DNA of 64,000 bases from Ectobius pallidus (GCA_964059195.1 CAXKWD010000001.1:219984484-220048483); one strand, 5' to 3'; counted from the first letter of the stretch, positions 32,628 to 44,981 are shown. Notes: generated by a model from the letters alone, not told the origin. Numbers and translations are program-made.

Positions 32628-33180
32628 CGTAATTTCCTTACAAGTGAAATGCTTTTTATTATATTGAACTAGCAATATTCTCTGCTCGGCTCGAGGGCTG
32701 TTGGCTCATGGGGTCATTCAATTTATAGTCTGATAAAGGCATCCATTCAGAAAACCAGGACATTTTCCCGAAATTAAAATTTCCACCCGGACAGAAATTA
32801 TAACCCTAAAAAAGAGGACACGTCCGGGAAAAACCGGGCATATGGCAACCCTAATTAAAGTATAGTACAATATAAATTCCCATGATACTGAGCCCTCACT
32901 TTTACTTTTACAGCAATCATTGCTCCTAGAAAGAATAAAGGAGCTGGAGGATACTAATGCCAAGCTTAAGGAACAAAACAAGGAGCTTACCGAAGAATTA
33001 ATTCAGTTATTACGGAGAAAAAATGAGCTAGAGGAACGCCTAGAGGAGAAACAACCCAGCAAGAGTGCTGAAGGTAACAAGTTTCTTTCTATTTTATCAC
33101 GGCTGTTCTCGTCATTCTTTTCTTTTCCGATAAATGGCAGGTATATCAGTATATACTGCTACGTCCCTTGTAATAAGTAG
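32628..33180 (+). repeat. Paralogous exon-bearing segment, copy X (uninterrupted)
   Basis: This segment is repeated at 34516-34744 plus 43231-43595, where the BEL/Pao element splits it. Shared landmarks are ccttacaagtgaaatgct, ggcatccattcagaaaac, ccgggaaaaaccgggc, the acceptor ttttacttttacag and, after the exon, tcggctgttctcgtcattc. The R2-like LINE piece lies between the two copies. Confidence 0.85.
32914..33073 (+). CDS. Coiled-coil exon, copy X
   Basis: The acceptor is cttttacttttacag and the donor g|gtaaca. The exon is 160 nt, phase 0 at the start and phase 1 at the end. It encodes a Leu/Glu/Lys-rich heptad pattern (LLLERIKELEDTNAKLKEQN, LLRRKNELEERLEE), a likely parallel coiled coil. 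The paralogue at 43284 is 154 nt, a difference of 6 nt that keeps the frame. The parent gene is not recognised. Confidence 0.5.
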
Positions 33181-33399
33181 AGACCGGATTTTAAAGGGAA
33201 TTCCTTTTTTTATATTTCATCACAAAACGTGATAAAATTGAACAGGACATTACTGAGTAAGTTTCAACTGCAAATTACCTGGTTTTAACGTCCCTTTTTT
33301 AGGCCCATTTCCCTTTTACACACAATGATAATGGCCTATGCGATAGGAAGACTGATGATGACAGCAATACCTCTCCTTTAGTCACAGGTCAGACTGATA

Positions 33400-34437
33400 T
33401 TACTGGAGGTAATATCATATTGCATTGCCCGATATGTCGTAAACTGTGTAAATCTAGCCTCGGTGTAAATATACACCTTTCATCCTGAAAACAGAAGAAA
33501 TAAAATTGTGACGCAGTATTTTGCTCAGTCAGTAATTCCTCCACATTTTACATGTCAGGATAAGTTGCCTGAAACCGTTGAGGATAATTCACGTTTAATA
33601 GATCCATTGCAAAATACTTCACACTTGGAAAATGCCACGGATAAAAGGCGCACTCCTATGCAGGATTGGGAGGAGAGACTTTCAGAGATATTACTGGGCG
33701 GTAATAATAATGACCTAGAAAAAATTACTTCCGAAGTTATACAGTATTTTGTCAGTCAACAGACCGAGTTACCCGGTCCGAAGCAACCCGCAGTCAAATA
33801 TTATCAAACAAGAAAACTGCAAAATAATGTTAAGTACGATTGTAAGGCATCCAGCAATCCAAAACGCAGATCTAAAAGACAAAGGGAGAAAAATCGGGAG
33901 CGTTATGATTATGAGCTAGCTCAATATAATTTTTATAATCACAGGCGTAAAATCGCTCACAAGATCCTAGAAAAAGTTAAAAATCACAAAACGTGCAAAA
34001 TCCCAATTAATCAAATTGCAGAACATTTTGAAAATATATTTGGGGTTGTAAATAATAATTCTCCTCTTTCTGACACTATAAGGGAAGCTAATATCTCAAA
34101 TAACATTACTGTTTGCAATGAGGATGTTCATAAAGCTTTGTATAGTATAAAAGCTGATACTTCACCAGGTCCCGATCGTGTCACAGTTCGGGTATTACGG
34201 CATCTCAGAACTACTAGATTTATCACGTTGCTTATCAATGCAATGCTGCAATTTACTTATGTGCCCACTCAGCTTCAAAAGGCCTGGACTATATTAATCC
34301 ACAAAGGGGGAGATGCCAGTAATATCAAAGAATGGAGGCCAATAACTATATTTTCAGTTGTGAGAAGAATTGTAGAAAGAGTAATTGAGGCCAAGCTACG
34401 TGAAATTACTACCCTAAGTACACATCAGCACTTTTAA
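33400..34437 (+). pseudogene. R2/NeSL-like LINE fragment (zinc finger and RT N-terminus)
   Basis: Upstream, around 33426, a CPICRKLCKSSLGVNIHL motif recalls the N-terminal CCHH zinc finger of R2-type LINEs, but a stop follows. The 309-codon frame from 33508 contains EDVHKALYSIKADTSPGPDRV, VLRHLRTT, LINAMLQFTYVPTQL, LIHKGGDASNIKEWRPITI and VRRIVERVIEAKLRE. These match the RT N-terminal region of the R2/NeSL group. The frame ends at STHQHF, where the YADD part would follow, so it is truncated. No 28S-type target is visible. Confidence 0.82.
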
Positions 34438-34515
34438 TGCACTTTGACCTTCGTTGGACCAAGCGTATATTTCTGTAGGTCTTATCTTGTTCAGGAAAGG
34501 TTTCTTACTTAAAAC

Positions 34516-34744
34516 ATAGGCATGGAATTCCTTACAAGTGAAATGCTTTTAATTTTATTGAACTAGCAAAATGCTCTGCTCGGCTCGTTAGGCTCGAGGA
34601 CTGTTGGCTCATGGGATCATTAAATTTATAGTCTGATAAAGGCATCCATTCAGAAAACCCGGACATTTTTCCGAAATTATAACCCTAAAAAAGAGGACAC
34701 GTCCGGGAAAAACCGGGCATATGGCAACCCTAATTAAAGTATAG
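34516..34744 (+). repeat. Paralogous exon-bearing segment, copy Y, left half
   Basis: Copy of 32628-32867, ending at the TATAG target duplication of the BEL/Pao element. The right half resumes at 43231. It lacks about 20 bp relative to copy X near the cccggac motif and has a short extra stretch (ttaggctcg). Confidence 0.88.
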
Positions 34745-35666
34745 TGTTCACGCAAGCTAAGGGTTTTTTCCAGCATATTTATTATGTGCAGTGAATAGTT
34801 TTAATTCAAATCATCCGCCAGGTTTTCTTGCGCCAAGTATTAAGTTGAGTAGGCGTATATTTCATCATATCCTGATCACGAGTTCTTTGTGACGGGTATT
34901 CCCCCTGTAAGGACGCCTCGAAGAGCGTCAGGAAGCCTCATCAGTATTAAGCCTGCAGTTATACGGACAAGTCGCGTTCGGTTACTGCTCTGATTTACTA
35001 GTAACAAAGGCCTCTTCGCGCCCTTTGTATTTGTACTAGAAATCGTAGGAATAAAACTTCATTCCAAGTTTTATTCAATCCAAGTAAATTGTTCAACATA
35101 ATTTACGCATTTTTTAATATTCAAAGTGCATTAGATTCACTTGCAAGCTCCACGTAAGTACATAGCGTGTGACGTCATCAGTTAACCAAGAAGCTATATT
35201 ACGTGAACGATCAAGTGCTAATAACTTTAAATATATTCAATTTACAGTAAATTTTATTACCTTTAATTTGAGATATTACTCATTGGTAAAATACAAAATT
35301 TACTAAATTACTTCCAATGGTGCAACACTATTCGCGCCATTTTCCAGTTCATTGTTTCAACGTGTTTCTTTAATTATTATTCAGTGTTCATATATATTAT
35401 TTCTTCAAGTGTTTACAAGTATTAATAAAGTGCAAAGTTTTTCATTACATGCTAGATTGTTAAACCAATATGATTCCTGAGATCTCTGTACCCAGTGTCC
35501 TCGTGATATAGTCCACTCTTGCTCTAAATGGTCCTCCGCTTCTCAGAGAAATTTTCCTATGTATTGCACATACATTGTTTCACTACGTCCCGAACCTTTG
35601 TTCCTCTAGAACCTAAACCCTAACATTTGCTCCTCACTGACCGGGTTTTCGTTCCAATCCCTATCA
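34745..35666 (+). repeat. 5' LTR of the BEL/Pao element
   Basis: Starts TG and ends CA. It contains several polyadenylation-like motifs (aataaa near 35052 and 35425), expected where U3-R-U5 transcripts begin and end. Nearly identical to 42309-43230. Confidence 0.95.
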
Positions 35667-35971
35667 TTTGGTCCTTAACGGGCAGGATCATATTGGTACA
35701 ATCATACTTATTGTACACTTGTATTCGCAAACACCGTTTCTCGAGTTCGTCTCATTCATCATTTGCTTCCGCGTCGGTCAGTGCGTGATTTCCAACCACC
35801 CTGAACTTCGCATCGCGGACAGCATCATGCAGCAGTGATACGACTCATCGTGGGATTCCGGTCTCCAGCGAACATCAAGAAGGCAGTGAACAGTTAATAC
35901 ATGCATCATCGTGCAGCAGTGGTAGAATTTCAATCTTCAAGAACAAGTAATTTCCACATTTCGCATTCAAC

Positions 35972-38215
35972 ATGGAAAGTGAATTACGAGCTTTAATTAA
36001 AAGAAGAGGAATAATTAAAAGAGAACTTACTTATCTTCAAAGGGTCTGTGTAGATGTCAATGAAGATACTGATGTGTTAATGTTAAAAGTGCATTTCGAC
36101 AGTTTAAACGAAATCTGGGACAGATACATTGGTATTCAAACTCAAATTGAATCTGTTGTGGAAGCAGAAGAAGATTTAGGCTCACATTTTGAACATAAAG
36201 AGGTTACAAGAACCTGTTACAAGGAAATTAAAGCAAAACTTAGTGCTCTCATATGCTTACATGAGCAGCCAGGACATAGTGTGAACTCTGTGAACAGTCA
36301 ACAATCTAATCACAGTGGTAATTCTCATCACACATGTCAATCTTCTACTTCACAGTGCAACAATAGAAATATACAACTTCCAAGAATCCAAATTCCTGTA
36401 TTCAGTGGAGATGTGACTAATTTCAAGCATTAACATGACACTTTCAGTAGTTTAGTGGTAAACAATGAATCGTTGGATCCCATCCAGAAATATCATTATT
36501 TGCTGAGTTCAGTGAAGGGTCAGGCTCACGCGCTCATTCAGAATCTTCCAGTCACTAATGAGAATTTTCCTATAGCATGGAACTTGGTGTGCTCTAGATA
36601 TAATAACACTCGAGTCATTGCCACAGCTCACATCAAAAATCTACTTTCGTTACCAATAATGAAAGATGAAAACGTTACAGACTTGCGAAACTTACTAAAT
36701 CAGTTTCAAAGCAATCTTAACGCCATCGAAGCTCTCAATATTGAAATCCCATTACACGAAGTCATGTTCATTCAATTAATATTGGATCATCTTGGTGAGA
36801 CGACACGTAAAGAATGGGAAAGTAAAATTGACTCACAAAGGTTCACATCGCTTCAAGAATTAATGAACTTCCTAGAAGCCAAGGCTCATTCGTTAGAAGT
36901 GCTATCCAATTCTAACAATGTGCCAAGCCCATCCAAAGAAAAGAGTGAAAGACATACACAAAAGAAATCTGTAAAAACGACTCGTCAATCGTATGTTGCC
37001 ATCAAAGGTGATACATGTCCTTGTTGCAAGGAAGCTCACAAGTTACATAGGTGCGACAAGTTTTCACAGTTGAGTGTAGATCAACGTTGGGATTTTGTGA
37101 AAAGCAAAGGCTTATGCGCAAACTGTTTCTCCAACAATCACAAAAGAGACCACTGCAAACTCAAGACCTTCTGTAATTGTGGGATGGCTTCACACAGCAG
37201 ATTATTACATAACATACGTGACAAGAAAAAGACCTCTCACCAGTCAATCACTGGGGAAGGCACTGACAATTTGCCTGCCAGTTATTGTTCTATAAAGGAA
37301 AAATCAAACCAAAAGGAGATTTTGTTAGCAACTGCAGCAGTGCATCTTGAAGATAGGCAAGGAAATCTAGTGTTGTGCAGAGCGTTACTAGACTCAGGGA
37401 GCCAACTAAACTTTATAACTGAAGATTTAGCCAAGAAGTTGCAGCTGTCAACAACGAATGTCGATACTCACATAAGAGGCATAAATGGCACCTCTTCTTG
37501 CAATCACAGTGTTAAAGTTAATCTGCGATCCAGGATCCAGAATTTCCAGGCTGAAATGAACTGTCTAGTAATCCCTCACATTGCAAACAAACGTCCTTCT
37601 GTCCGTATCGATCCTACCAAATTCAATATTCCTAGTGAAATTGCATTGGCAGATCCTAAATTCTACATCCCTGGTGATGTCCAACTCCTCATTGGTGCTA
37701 GTCTATTCTATCAGTTATTTACCAATGAAAGAATAATCACTCCTAATAACCCTATTCTTAGTAATACTGAACTGGGCTGGGTACTCAGTGGATCTGTTCC
37801 CAAAACCTCAATCAAGTCTAAGAAAGTCACATTTGCTCAACACAATTTATTTGTGACCGTTGACAATGTTGACACACAGTTAAGACGTTTCTGGGAACTA
37901 GAAGATTTTCCTAAACCAGTATTTACTAAAGAAGAAAAAGAGTGTGAAGAACATTTCATACAAAACACTATTCGTGCAGATGACGGTGCTTTTGTAGTGA
38001 AATTACCCAAGAATCGATCTGAAGACTCCTTGGGCGAATCCAGACAACAAGCAGTGAAACGCTTAGAACATCTGGAAAGAAAATTTCAAACTAATTCTGT
38101 CTTGCAGGAAGATTACAAAAAATGCATGCAAGAATATGAAGAATTGGGACACATGAAGAAGGTTCACTTCCACGGCCAGGTGAAAAATGCTTCTATTTAC
38201 CACATCATGCAGTAA
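35972..38215 (+). pseudogene. BEL/Pao gag and protease, one stop
   Basis: Starts at ATG 35972 (MESELRALIKRRGIIKREL). The gag N-terminal region of the DUF1759 type continues after an in-frame TAA at 36431-36433, because both sides read in frame 2. Cys/His motifs occur near 37018-37210 (CPCCKEAHKLHRC, CANCFSNNHKRDHC), a zinc-knuckle-like region. The aspartic protease motif ALLDSGSQLNFI is near 37385. A frameshift near 38185 leads into the RT frame. Length and order match BEL/Pao polyproteins. Confidence 0.93.
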
Positions 38216-41176
38216 TCAAACCCTCGTCTACTACAACCAAGACTAGAGTTGTGTTTGACGCTTCTGCAAAAACATCTTCAGGCAAGTCCCTAAATGACAT
38301 TCTGAAATTAGGGCCTACAGTGCAAGATGATTTATCATCAATTATAACTCGTTTTCGAACCTATAAATATGCATTCTCAGCTGACATTTCTAAAATGTAC
38401 AGACGCATAAAAATGCACGAAAGCGACCAGAATCTTCAAAGGATTGTGTGGCGTTCTAATGCAAATGAGCCCATACAAGACTATGCATTAACTACCGTGA
38501 CTTATGGTACTAAATCAGCTTCATTTTTAGCCATAAGATCCCTGTATCAGCTGTCGATAGAAGAAGCTAAATACCCTCGCGCTTCCCAAGCTGTTAGAAA
38601 TTCCTTCTATGTGGACGACTGCCTGACAGGACATGATAATCTTCAAGAAGCGCTACGCCTTCAAGAAGAATTAATCCTCATGCTTGACAGTGGCGGATTT
38701 CCATTGCGAAAATGGTGCTCCAATCATGAAGTTTTGTTGGAATCTGTTCCGTCATCTCATCGAGAGACCCAATTGCCTCTGTCTCTTGATAACAGTGAAA
38801 ATGCACATGCCCTTGGTTTACTATGGCATCCTGCAACTGATAATTTCCAGATTCAATCCCATCCTTCTCTCCAAACTCATACTCGAGTTAAACTTACCAA
38901 GCGTACTATCCTATCAGTCATATCCTCCATCTTTGATCCTTTAGGCCTTGTCAGTCCTATTGTTATCAATGCCAAAATCTTCATGCAATCATTATGGATT
39001 GAAAAGCTTGGTTGGGACGAGGAAGTACCGTCACACATAGCAGAGAAATGGATTGAGATCTGCTACATTTTAGGTACAATTCACACGATGCGTATTCCAC
39101 GATTTGTTCTCACACATGGTACCCTTCAAGATATACAGATCCATGGCTTCTGTGACTCTTCAGAAAAGGCCTATGGTGCATGCATATATCTCCGTTCTGT
39201 GAACAGTGAAGGTGAAGTTACAATTAACTTGCTGTGTTCCAAATCTAAGGTTGCCCCTCTTAAAAGGCAAACCATTCCACGTCTTGAACTTTGTGGAGCA
39301 TTGTTGTTATCAAAACTGTACAACAAGGTGTTGAATGACCTTAACATTCAAACATCACAAAATTATCTATGGTCAGACTCAGTTATTGTTCTGTCGTGGA
39401 TAAAATCAGATTCACGAAAGTGGAAAACATTTGTGTCCAACCGCGTGTCACAAATACAAGAGCTTTCTGAAACAGCAGCCTGGCGACATGTTTCTACAGA
39501 AAACAACCCAGCTGATCTCGTTTCAAGAGGTGTTTCGTCTGAACAATTGTCTGATATCGATTTGTGGTGGCACGGTCCTCATTGGCTGGCTCAAAGCACA
39601 ATATCATGGCCTGAACAACCAAAACAATTAACCGTTCAGGATTCTTCCGAACAACTGGTTACTATCTGTATGGCAGCTACAAGAGTAGAAGATAGTTTTC
39701 TCACAAGATTTTCTGATCTTAGGCGCCTGCAGAGAGTCACTTGTTATATGTATAGATTTATTTCTGCCTGCCGTCATGAAAACAAATATCATGGACCTCT
39801 CGCAGCAGAAGAACTTCAAAATGCTTTACAAGTTTGTGTTAAAATTGCTCAGAAAGAAGCTTTCGCCCAAGAGCTGAAAGATCTTAGCAATAGCAAGCAA
39901 ACTTCAGTGAAAAGCTCTATCCATGCATTAGTTCCATTCCTAGATCAGAACAACATTATAAGAGTGGGTGGACGGTTGGAGAAATCAGATCTTACACATG
40001 ATGCAAGACATCAGGTTATATTGCCATCCCGACATCACTTAACAGTTCTGATTGTAGAATATGAGCATCGCAAGCTATTACATGCTTCGCATCAGCTGCT
40101 TATAGCTTCATTACGACAAGCCTACTGGATACCTAGTATTCGAAGAGTAGTGAAATCTATTTTGCATAGATGTCTCACCTGCTTCAAGTTAAAAGCAGAA
40201 AGTTCTCAACAATTAATGGGAAATCTTCCTAGCTATAGAATAACTCCTGCTAGACCTTTTCTCCGCACAGCAGTCGATTATGCTGGACCCTTCAACATAA
40301 GATATGGGGCTCCACGCAGTAAAACTACTGTAAAAGCTTACATCGCTATTTTTGTTTGCTTGGTAACAAAGGCCATCCACATTGAATTAGTTTCTGATCT
40401 AACATAAGATGCCTTCATAGCAGCCCTAAGAAGATTTACAGCACGTCGGGGTCTCTGTAAAGAAATCTTTAGTGATAATGGCACTAACTTTGTTGGCGCA
40501 AACAACAAGTTAAGGGATCTCAGATTGCTATTGCAATCAAAAGACTTTCAAACTACAATTCAAAATTTTACTGCAAACCACGATTATAGCTGGTCGTTCA
40601 TTCCTCCAAATTCTCCCCACTTTGGTGGTTTACATGAAGCAGCAGTGAAATCTATGAAGTTTCATCTTAGGAGAGTTATGGGAGCTCAAATTCTCACATA
40701 TGAACAGCTTTCTACTCTTCTATCTCAAATCGAAGCGTGCTTGAATTCTAGACCACTTGTTCGTCTAAATGATGATCCAGCTGATTTGTCATGCCTTTCT
40801 CCTGGTCACTTCTTAATTGGAGAACCTCTCACATCTCTCTCTACCTTCACATCCTCCTACGGAAGATAAGAGGTATTTAGAAAAATGGCAGCTGTTACAA
40901 AATCATTTGCAACACATATGGAAACGCTGGTCATCCGAATATCTTCACTCCCTACAACAGAGGCAGAAATGGACCTGTTCCAGTGACAACGTTCAAGTTG
41001 GTACTGTCGTCATCTTGAAGGAAGACAACATTCCTCCTCTTCAATGGAAGTTAGGCTTGATCACCGCTACTCATCCGGGAGAAGACGGCTTAGTTCGAGT
41101 GATTACTGTGCGCACTTCCAGTGGTGAATATAAGCGGCCCATAGTCAAGGTGTGTCCTCTACCCCAAGACGAGTAG
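38186..41176 (+). pseudogene. BEL/Pao RT, RNase H and integrase, broken
   Basis: RT motifs: RVVFDASAKTSSGKSLND, FSADISKMYRRI (first Asp) and FYVDDCLTG (YVDD). RNase H: IHGFCDSSEKAYGACIY, RLELCGALLL and LWSDSVIVLSWI. Integrase: His/Cys region (HRKLLHASHQ, HRCLTCFKLK), core Asp in RTAVDYAGPF, core Asp in FSDNGTNFVG and a Glu in PHFGGLHEAAVK. A TAA at 40405-40407 interrupts the core in frame, and a frameshift near 40850 precedes the DUF5641-type C-terminus (VVILKEDNIPPLQWKLG, then YKRPIVKVCPLP). All domains are present but the protein cannot be made in one piece. Confidence 0.93.
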
Positions 41177-42308
41177 CATATGGCACTTACTATGATCTCA
41201 TATTCAAGATTCTCCACTTGAAGTCCATTTCTCATCTATCTCTGTACCAAATCGTACTCTTGCGAGATGTGTTACATGTCTTTTTCTTTCTATCAATCTT
41301 GCTATTTGAAAGATCTCTCTCTGTCTTTCAGTTCAAGAGGTTTTACCTACTCTAGCTTGAATTTCTTCATGTTGACATTCATTTCGAAGGGATCAAATGC
41401 TTTGTCTATGATCAGCTCCTTGTCAGTTGTCAAGTTACTCCTTTGAAGCATTTTCCTTTTGCTGCATAGGCTAGTTTCTCCTTTGTAGCACTTGCCTTAT
41501 GCTGCGTAGTTGAATTACCTTATATGCCAACAACATTCAATGAGCAACACGTCCCAGTTCTCCCTTGTGCTTGTATTATTGGTGTTTTGGTTTCCCTTAT
41601 CTACATTAATCTTCGGTCATAGGATCGCAATCCTAGCCACAACTACTACATGGTTATATAGTCTTTGATCTTGACGTATGATTTCTGACTACTAGTCCTC
41701 ATACATTAGATTACTAGGCAAGCCAGTACTTACTACATGGGTTTTTTATGTTCTTTGAGCATACTGTATGACTGATCATAATAATTGTCATACTTATCAT
41801 TGAATTTCTACTACATTCCCATTTTCTACATTCTATGTTTACTTATGAATTATTGTTATCATTCATTGGAATTTTCTCTCACCATGTTCTTGATAATTGC
41901 CTACATTCTTTTATAATTATCAGGTATCTTTTCCTTGTTCCAATGCATACTCCGATAGCAATGTTCCATCCTATTTATTTATTGAAGCTTTCCTTGTGTC
42001 GCTGCTCGTCTTGGATCACCCTTCGCTGCCTTCAAGACGTCTTCAGCTTCACTTGAACTCATATGCCTGCTTATCTCTTCTGATTTATATTGTGTGTCGT
42101 GTGCTTTAATGTAAATAGTGAAATCAGTGCTTTCTATTCAATATCATATTCTTGCAATATATGTAAGAAGTCATATTTCCAACACATATCACATGTATAC
42201 ATCCAATTAGAATCAGTGATGGTTTTGTGTACATATAAGTGTCTTTTCCATTATAGCTTGCATTCCTGTTATGTTTTTATTGACGTTATACGTCAAAGGC
42301 GCGGAGTA
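41177..42308. other. BEL/Pao 3' non-coding region
   Basis: Pyrimidine- and T-rich sequence between the integrase end and the 3' LTR. Short plus-strand frames here have biased, low-complexity composition and no domain; there is no sign of an envelope-like gene. A purine-rich tract (caaaggcgcggag) precedes the 3' LTR. Confidence 0.6.
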
Positions 42309-43230
42309 TGTTCACGCAAGCTAAGGGTTTTTTCCAGCATATTTATTATGTGCAGTGAATAGTTTTAATTCAAATCATCCGCCAGGTTTTCTTGCGCCAA
42401 GTATTAAGTTGAGTAGGCGTATATTTCATCATATCCTGATCACGAGTTCTTTGTGACGGGTATTCCCCCTGTAAGGACGCCTCGAAGAGCGTCAGGAAGC
42501 CTCATCAGTATTAAGCCTGCAGTTATACGGACAAGTCGCGTTCGGTTACTGCTCTGATTTACTAGTAACAAAGGCCTCTTCGCGCCCTTTGTATTTGTAC
42601 TAGAAATCGTAGGAATAAAACTTCATTCCAAGTTTTATTCAATCTAAGTAAATTGTTCAACATAATTTACGCATTTTTTAATATTCAAAGTGCATTAGAT
42701 TCACTTGCAAGCTCCACGTAAGTACATAGCGTGTGACGTCATCAGTTAACCAAGAAGCTATATTACGTGAACGATCAAGTGCTAATAACTTTAAATATAT
42801 TCAATTTACAGTAAATTTTATTACCTTTAATTTGAGATATTACTCATTGGTAAAATACAAAATTTACTAAATTACTTCCAATGGTGCAACACTATTCGTG
42901 CCATTTTCCAGTTCATTGTTTCAACGTGTTTCTTTAATTATTATTCAGTGTTCATATATATTATTTCTTCAAGTGTTTACAAGTATTAATAAAGTGCAAA
43001 GTTTTTCATTACATGCTAGATTGTTAAACCAATATGATTCCTGAGATCTCTGTACCCAGTGTCCTCGTGATATAGTCCACTCTTGCTCTAAATGGTCCTC
43101 CGCTTCTCAGAGAAATTTTCCTATGTATTGCACATACATTGTTTAACTACGTCCCGAACCTTTGTTCCTCTAGAACCTAAACCCTAACATTTGCTCCTCA
43201 CTGGCCGGGTTTTCGTTCCAATCCCTATCA
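42309..43230 (+). repeat. 3' LTR of the BEL/Pao element
   Basis: Same length as the 5' LTR; differences seen include caatct for caatcc, attcgtg for attcgcg, gtttaac for gtttcac and ctggcc for ctgacc. Confidence 0.95.
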
Positions 43231-43595
43231 TATAGTACAATATAAATTCCAATGATACTGAGCCCTCATTTTTACTTTTACAGCAATCGTTGGATCAACA
43301 CGTGGTCCTCCTAGAAAGAAAAAAGGAGCTGGAAAATTTTGTAGCCAAGCAGGCTAAGATGAACAGGAATCTTGAGGAACAAAACGAAGAGCTCAAGAGA
43401 AAATTAGACTCAATGGAAGCAAACAGTTCAACAAAAGGCAACAAGTTGTTAATTTTTATATGTTCGACCTAATCAAATGTTTTAAGTTTTGAGTTTAAAG
43501 ATTCATCAAGCGAACGAATCGGCTGTTCTCGTCATTCTCTTCTTTTCCGATAGATGGCAGGTATATTATTATATACTGCTACGTCCTTTTTAATA
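43231..43595 (+). repeat. Paralogous exon-bearing segment, copy Y, right half
   Basis: Starts with the right TATAG duplication and continues the copy left at 34744. It includes the acceptor ttttacttttacag, the coiled-coil exon and the downstream block tcggctgttctcgtcattc. Confidence 0.85.
43284..43437 (+). CDS. Coiled-coil exon, copy Y
   Basis: 154 nt after the acceptor ttttacttttacag, phase 0 to 1 as in copy X. It encodes QSLDQHVVLLERKKELENF and LEEQNEELKRKLDSME. The donor position reads g|gcaaca rather than g|gtaaca, so the canonical GT is lost; this copy may be unspliced or rely on a weak GC donor. The peptides share register with copy X but have diverged strongly, while non-coding flanks remain similar. 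Confidence 0.4.
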
Positions 43596-43611
43596 AGCAT
43601 ATTATTAATGG

Positions 43612-43965
43612 TATTCAGTTGAACAAAATTACCACTATGAATGATTTAGGTATATTATTTAACAATAACTTAATTTTCTCGAATCATATTAATAATATTA
43701 TTTGTAAAAAAAACTCTTAAAAATCTTGGATTTATTATCAGAAACTCAAAATATTGTAGTATAAGTACATTATTTAGACTATACAGAACCATTGTCAGAC
43801 CAAAATTAGAATACTGGTCATTAATTTGGAATCCTACAACCATTAAATGCAGGAAATTGATAGAGCCCATTCAAAATAAATTTCTAAAATATACGTATTT
43901 CAGACAGTTTAACCACTATCCTAAATTTGAATCATATTCAACTATGTTACAGTATTTCAATATCC
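43612..43965 (+). pseudogene. LINE RT C-terminal fragment
   Basis: After a frame change the plus strand reads TLKNLGFIIRNSKYCSIST, then LFRLYRTIVRPKLEYWSLIW and NKFLKYTYFRQFNHYP. These are the post-palm motifs of Jockey/CR1-type LINE RTs. Both ends are truncated, and the right end joins the dispersed segment at 43966. Confidence 0.72.
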
Positions 43966-44890
43966 CTGCACACAGACAAACATTTCCACTTGTATAGACT
44001 AGCAGCTTAAAGTCTGGTATTTACAGCAACTTCAAAATACTTGAATGTTTATGTAAAGTAATTTTTTTTTTTAAATTCCTACTCACGGGCGTATTCAGAG
44101 GGGGGGCTGAGGGGGCTGCAGCCCTATCCGAAATATTGCACATAAGGACATTTTAATTAGGCACTTAGTAGACAGTATAAGTGCTCATCCTGACACATGA
44201 AATACGAAAAACGAATTACAACTTTGCTGTTACTACTTTCCCTGAGAATACACAAAATTCAGCCTGAATTTTGTGCTAATTAGCTCAAGCTGGTACCAAC
44301 GCATAGATAGTAGATAGTACAAGGGCCATTCAATAATTAATGAGACAAACTGACCTGGAGAAAAACCAGTTTATTTTTACAAAACAAGACTTTTCCTACT
44401 TTTCAACATAATCCCCATCAACATTTATGCACTTGTCCCAACGGGTTACTAGCTTTTTTTATACCGGCTGCAAAGAACTCTTTTGTCTTGGTGTCAGAGC
44501 CAATTTCCCACAAATTTCTTGACATCCTCGTTATCCTGGAACTTCTTCCCACGTAATGCCTCCTTCAGTGGACCAAACAATTCAACTTTCAAGTGAAGAA
44601 GTTGCAACTTCAACAGGCCGGCCAGAACTGTGTTTGTCAGTCACTGATTCTCAACCACTTTTGAACTGTTCTACCCGCTTGTACAAATTTCCACGGTTCA
44701 TACAACTTTCATCATACACTTTAGTCATTCTAGAGTATATAATAGCTGGTTTTTCACCTCCAGCAATCAAAAAACGAATCGCAGAACATTGTTCAACCAA
44801 TGTGGAGTTTTCAAGAAGACCCGACATCGTTAAACTTAATTTTGAGGTTACAAACAGAGCAATGTTGATCCATCAGCTGATTAGAACTGA
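43966..44890. repeat. Dispersed duplicated segment, copy 2
   Basis: Copy of 23547-24795 with about 300 bp deleted. It ends at gattagaact, after which the two copies differ completely. Confidence 0.85.
44320..44887 (-). mobile_element. Internally deleted mariner, copy 2, right end missing
   Basis: Left end after TA (44318-44319): caagggccattcaataatta. On the minus strand it keeps the C-terminal and N-terminal coding scraps seen in copy 1. The right inverted repeat is absent because the segment breaks at 44890. Confidence 0.75.
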
Positions 44891-44981
44891 GAATGAAGCA
44901 AAAACTTTGAAACAAACATTGGTGTGTCCAGTTCAGAGTTCCAAATCGTCTGGTTCACCGGACGATGAAAGTGACAACTGA
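44888..44981 (+). other. Candidate 3'-terminal exon remnant, copy 1
   Basis: An open stretch reads ENEAKTLKQTLVCPVQSSKS and SGSPDDESDN then TGA. It is similar at nucleotide level to 52245-52345 (gatgaagcaaaa, aacaaacat, gtgtccagtt). The shared acidic tail and its repetition suggest paralogous exons, perhaps of the same locus as the coiled-coil exons; that link is inference. Confidence 0.3.

Larger units (their letters stand above)
34745..43230 (+). mobile_element. BEL/Pao LTR retrotransposon, recent but broken
   Basis: Two 922-bp LTRs (34745-35666 and 42309-43230) start TGTTCACGC and end CTATCA. The 5-bp target duplication TATAG lies at 34740-34744 and 43231-43235. I count about four differences between the LTRs, roughly 99.5% identity, so insertion is recent. 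The internal region has gag, protease, RT, RNase H and integrase in the BEL/Pao order, with two in-frame stops and two frameshifts. A gene-free 1.1-kb stretch (41177-42308) separates pol from the 3' LTR. Confidence 0.96.

Noticed and set aside
41835..42362. Possible envelope-like gene before the BEL/Pao 3' LTR
   Set aside because: Frames are short, overlap each other and run into the LTR. No signal peptide followed by a fusion or transmembrane region is present.
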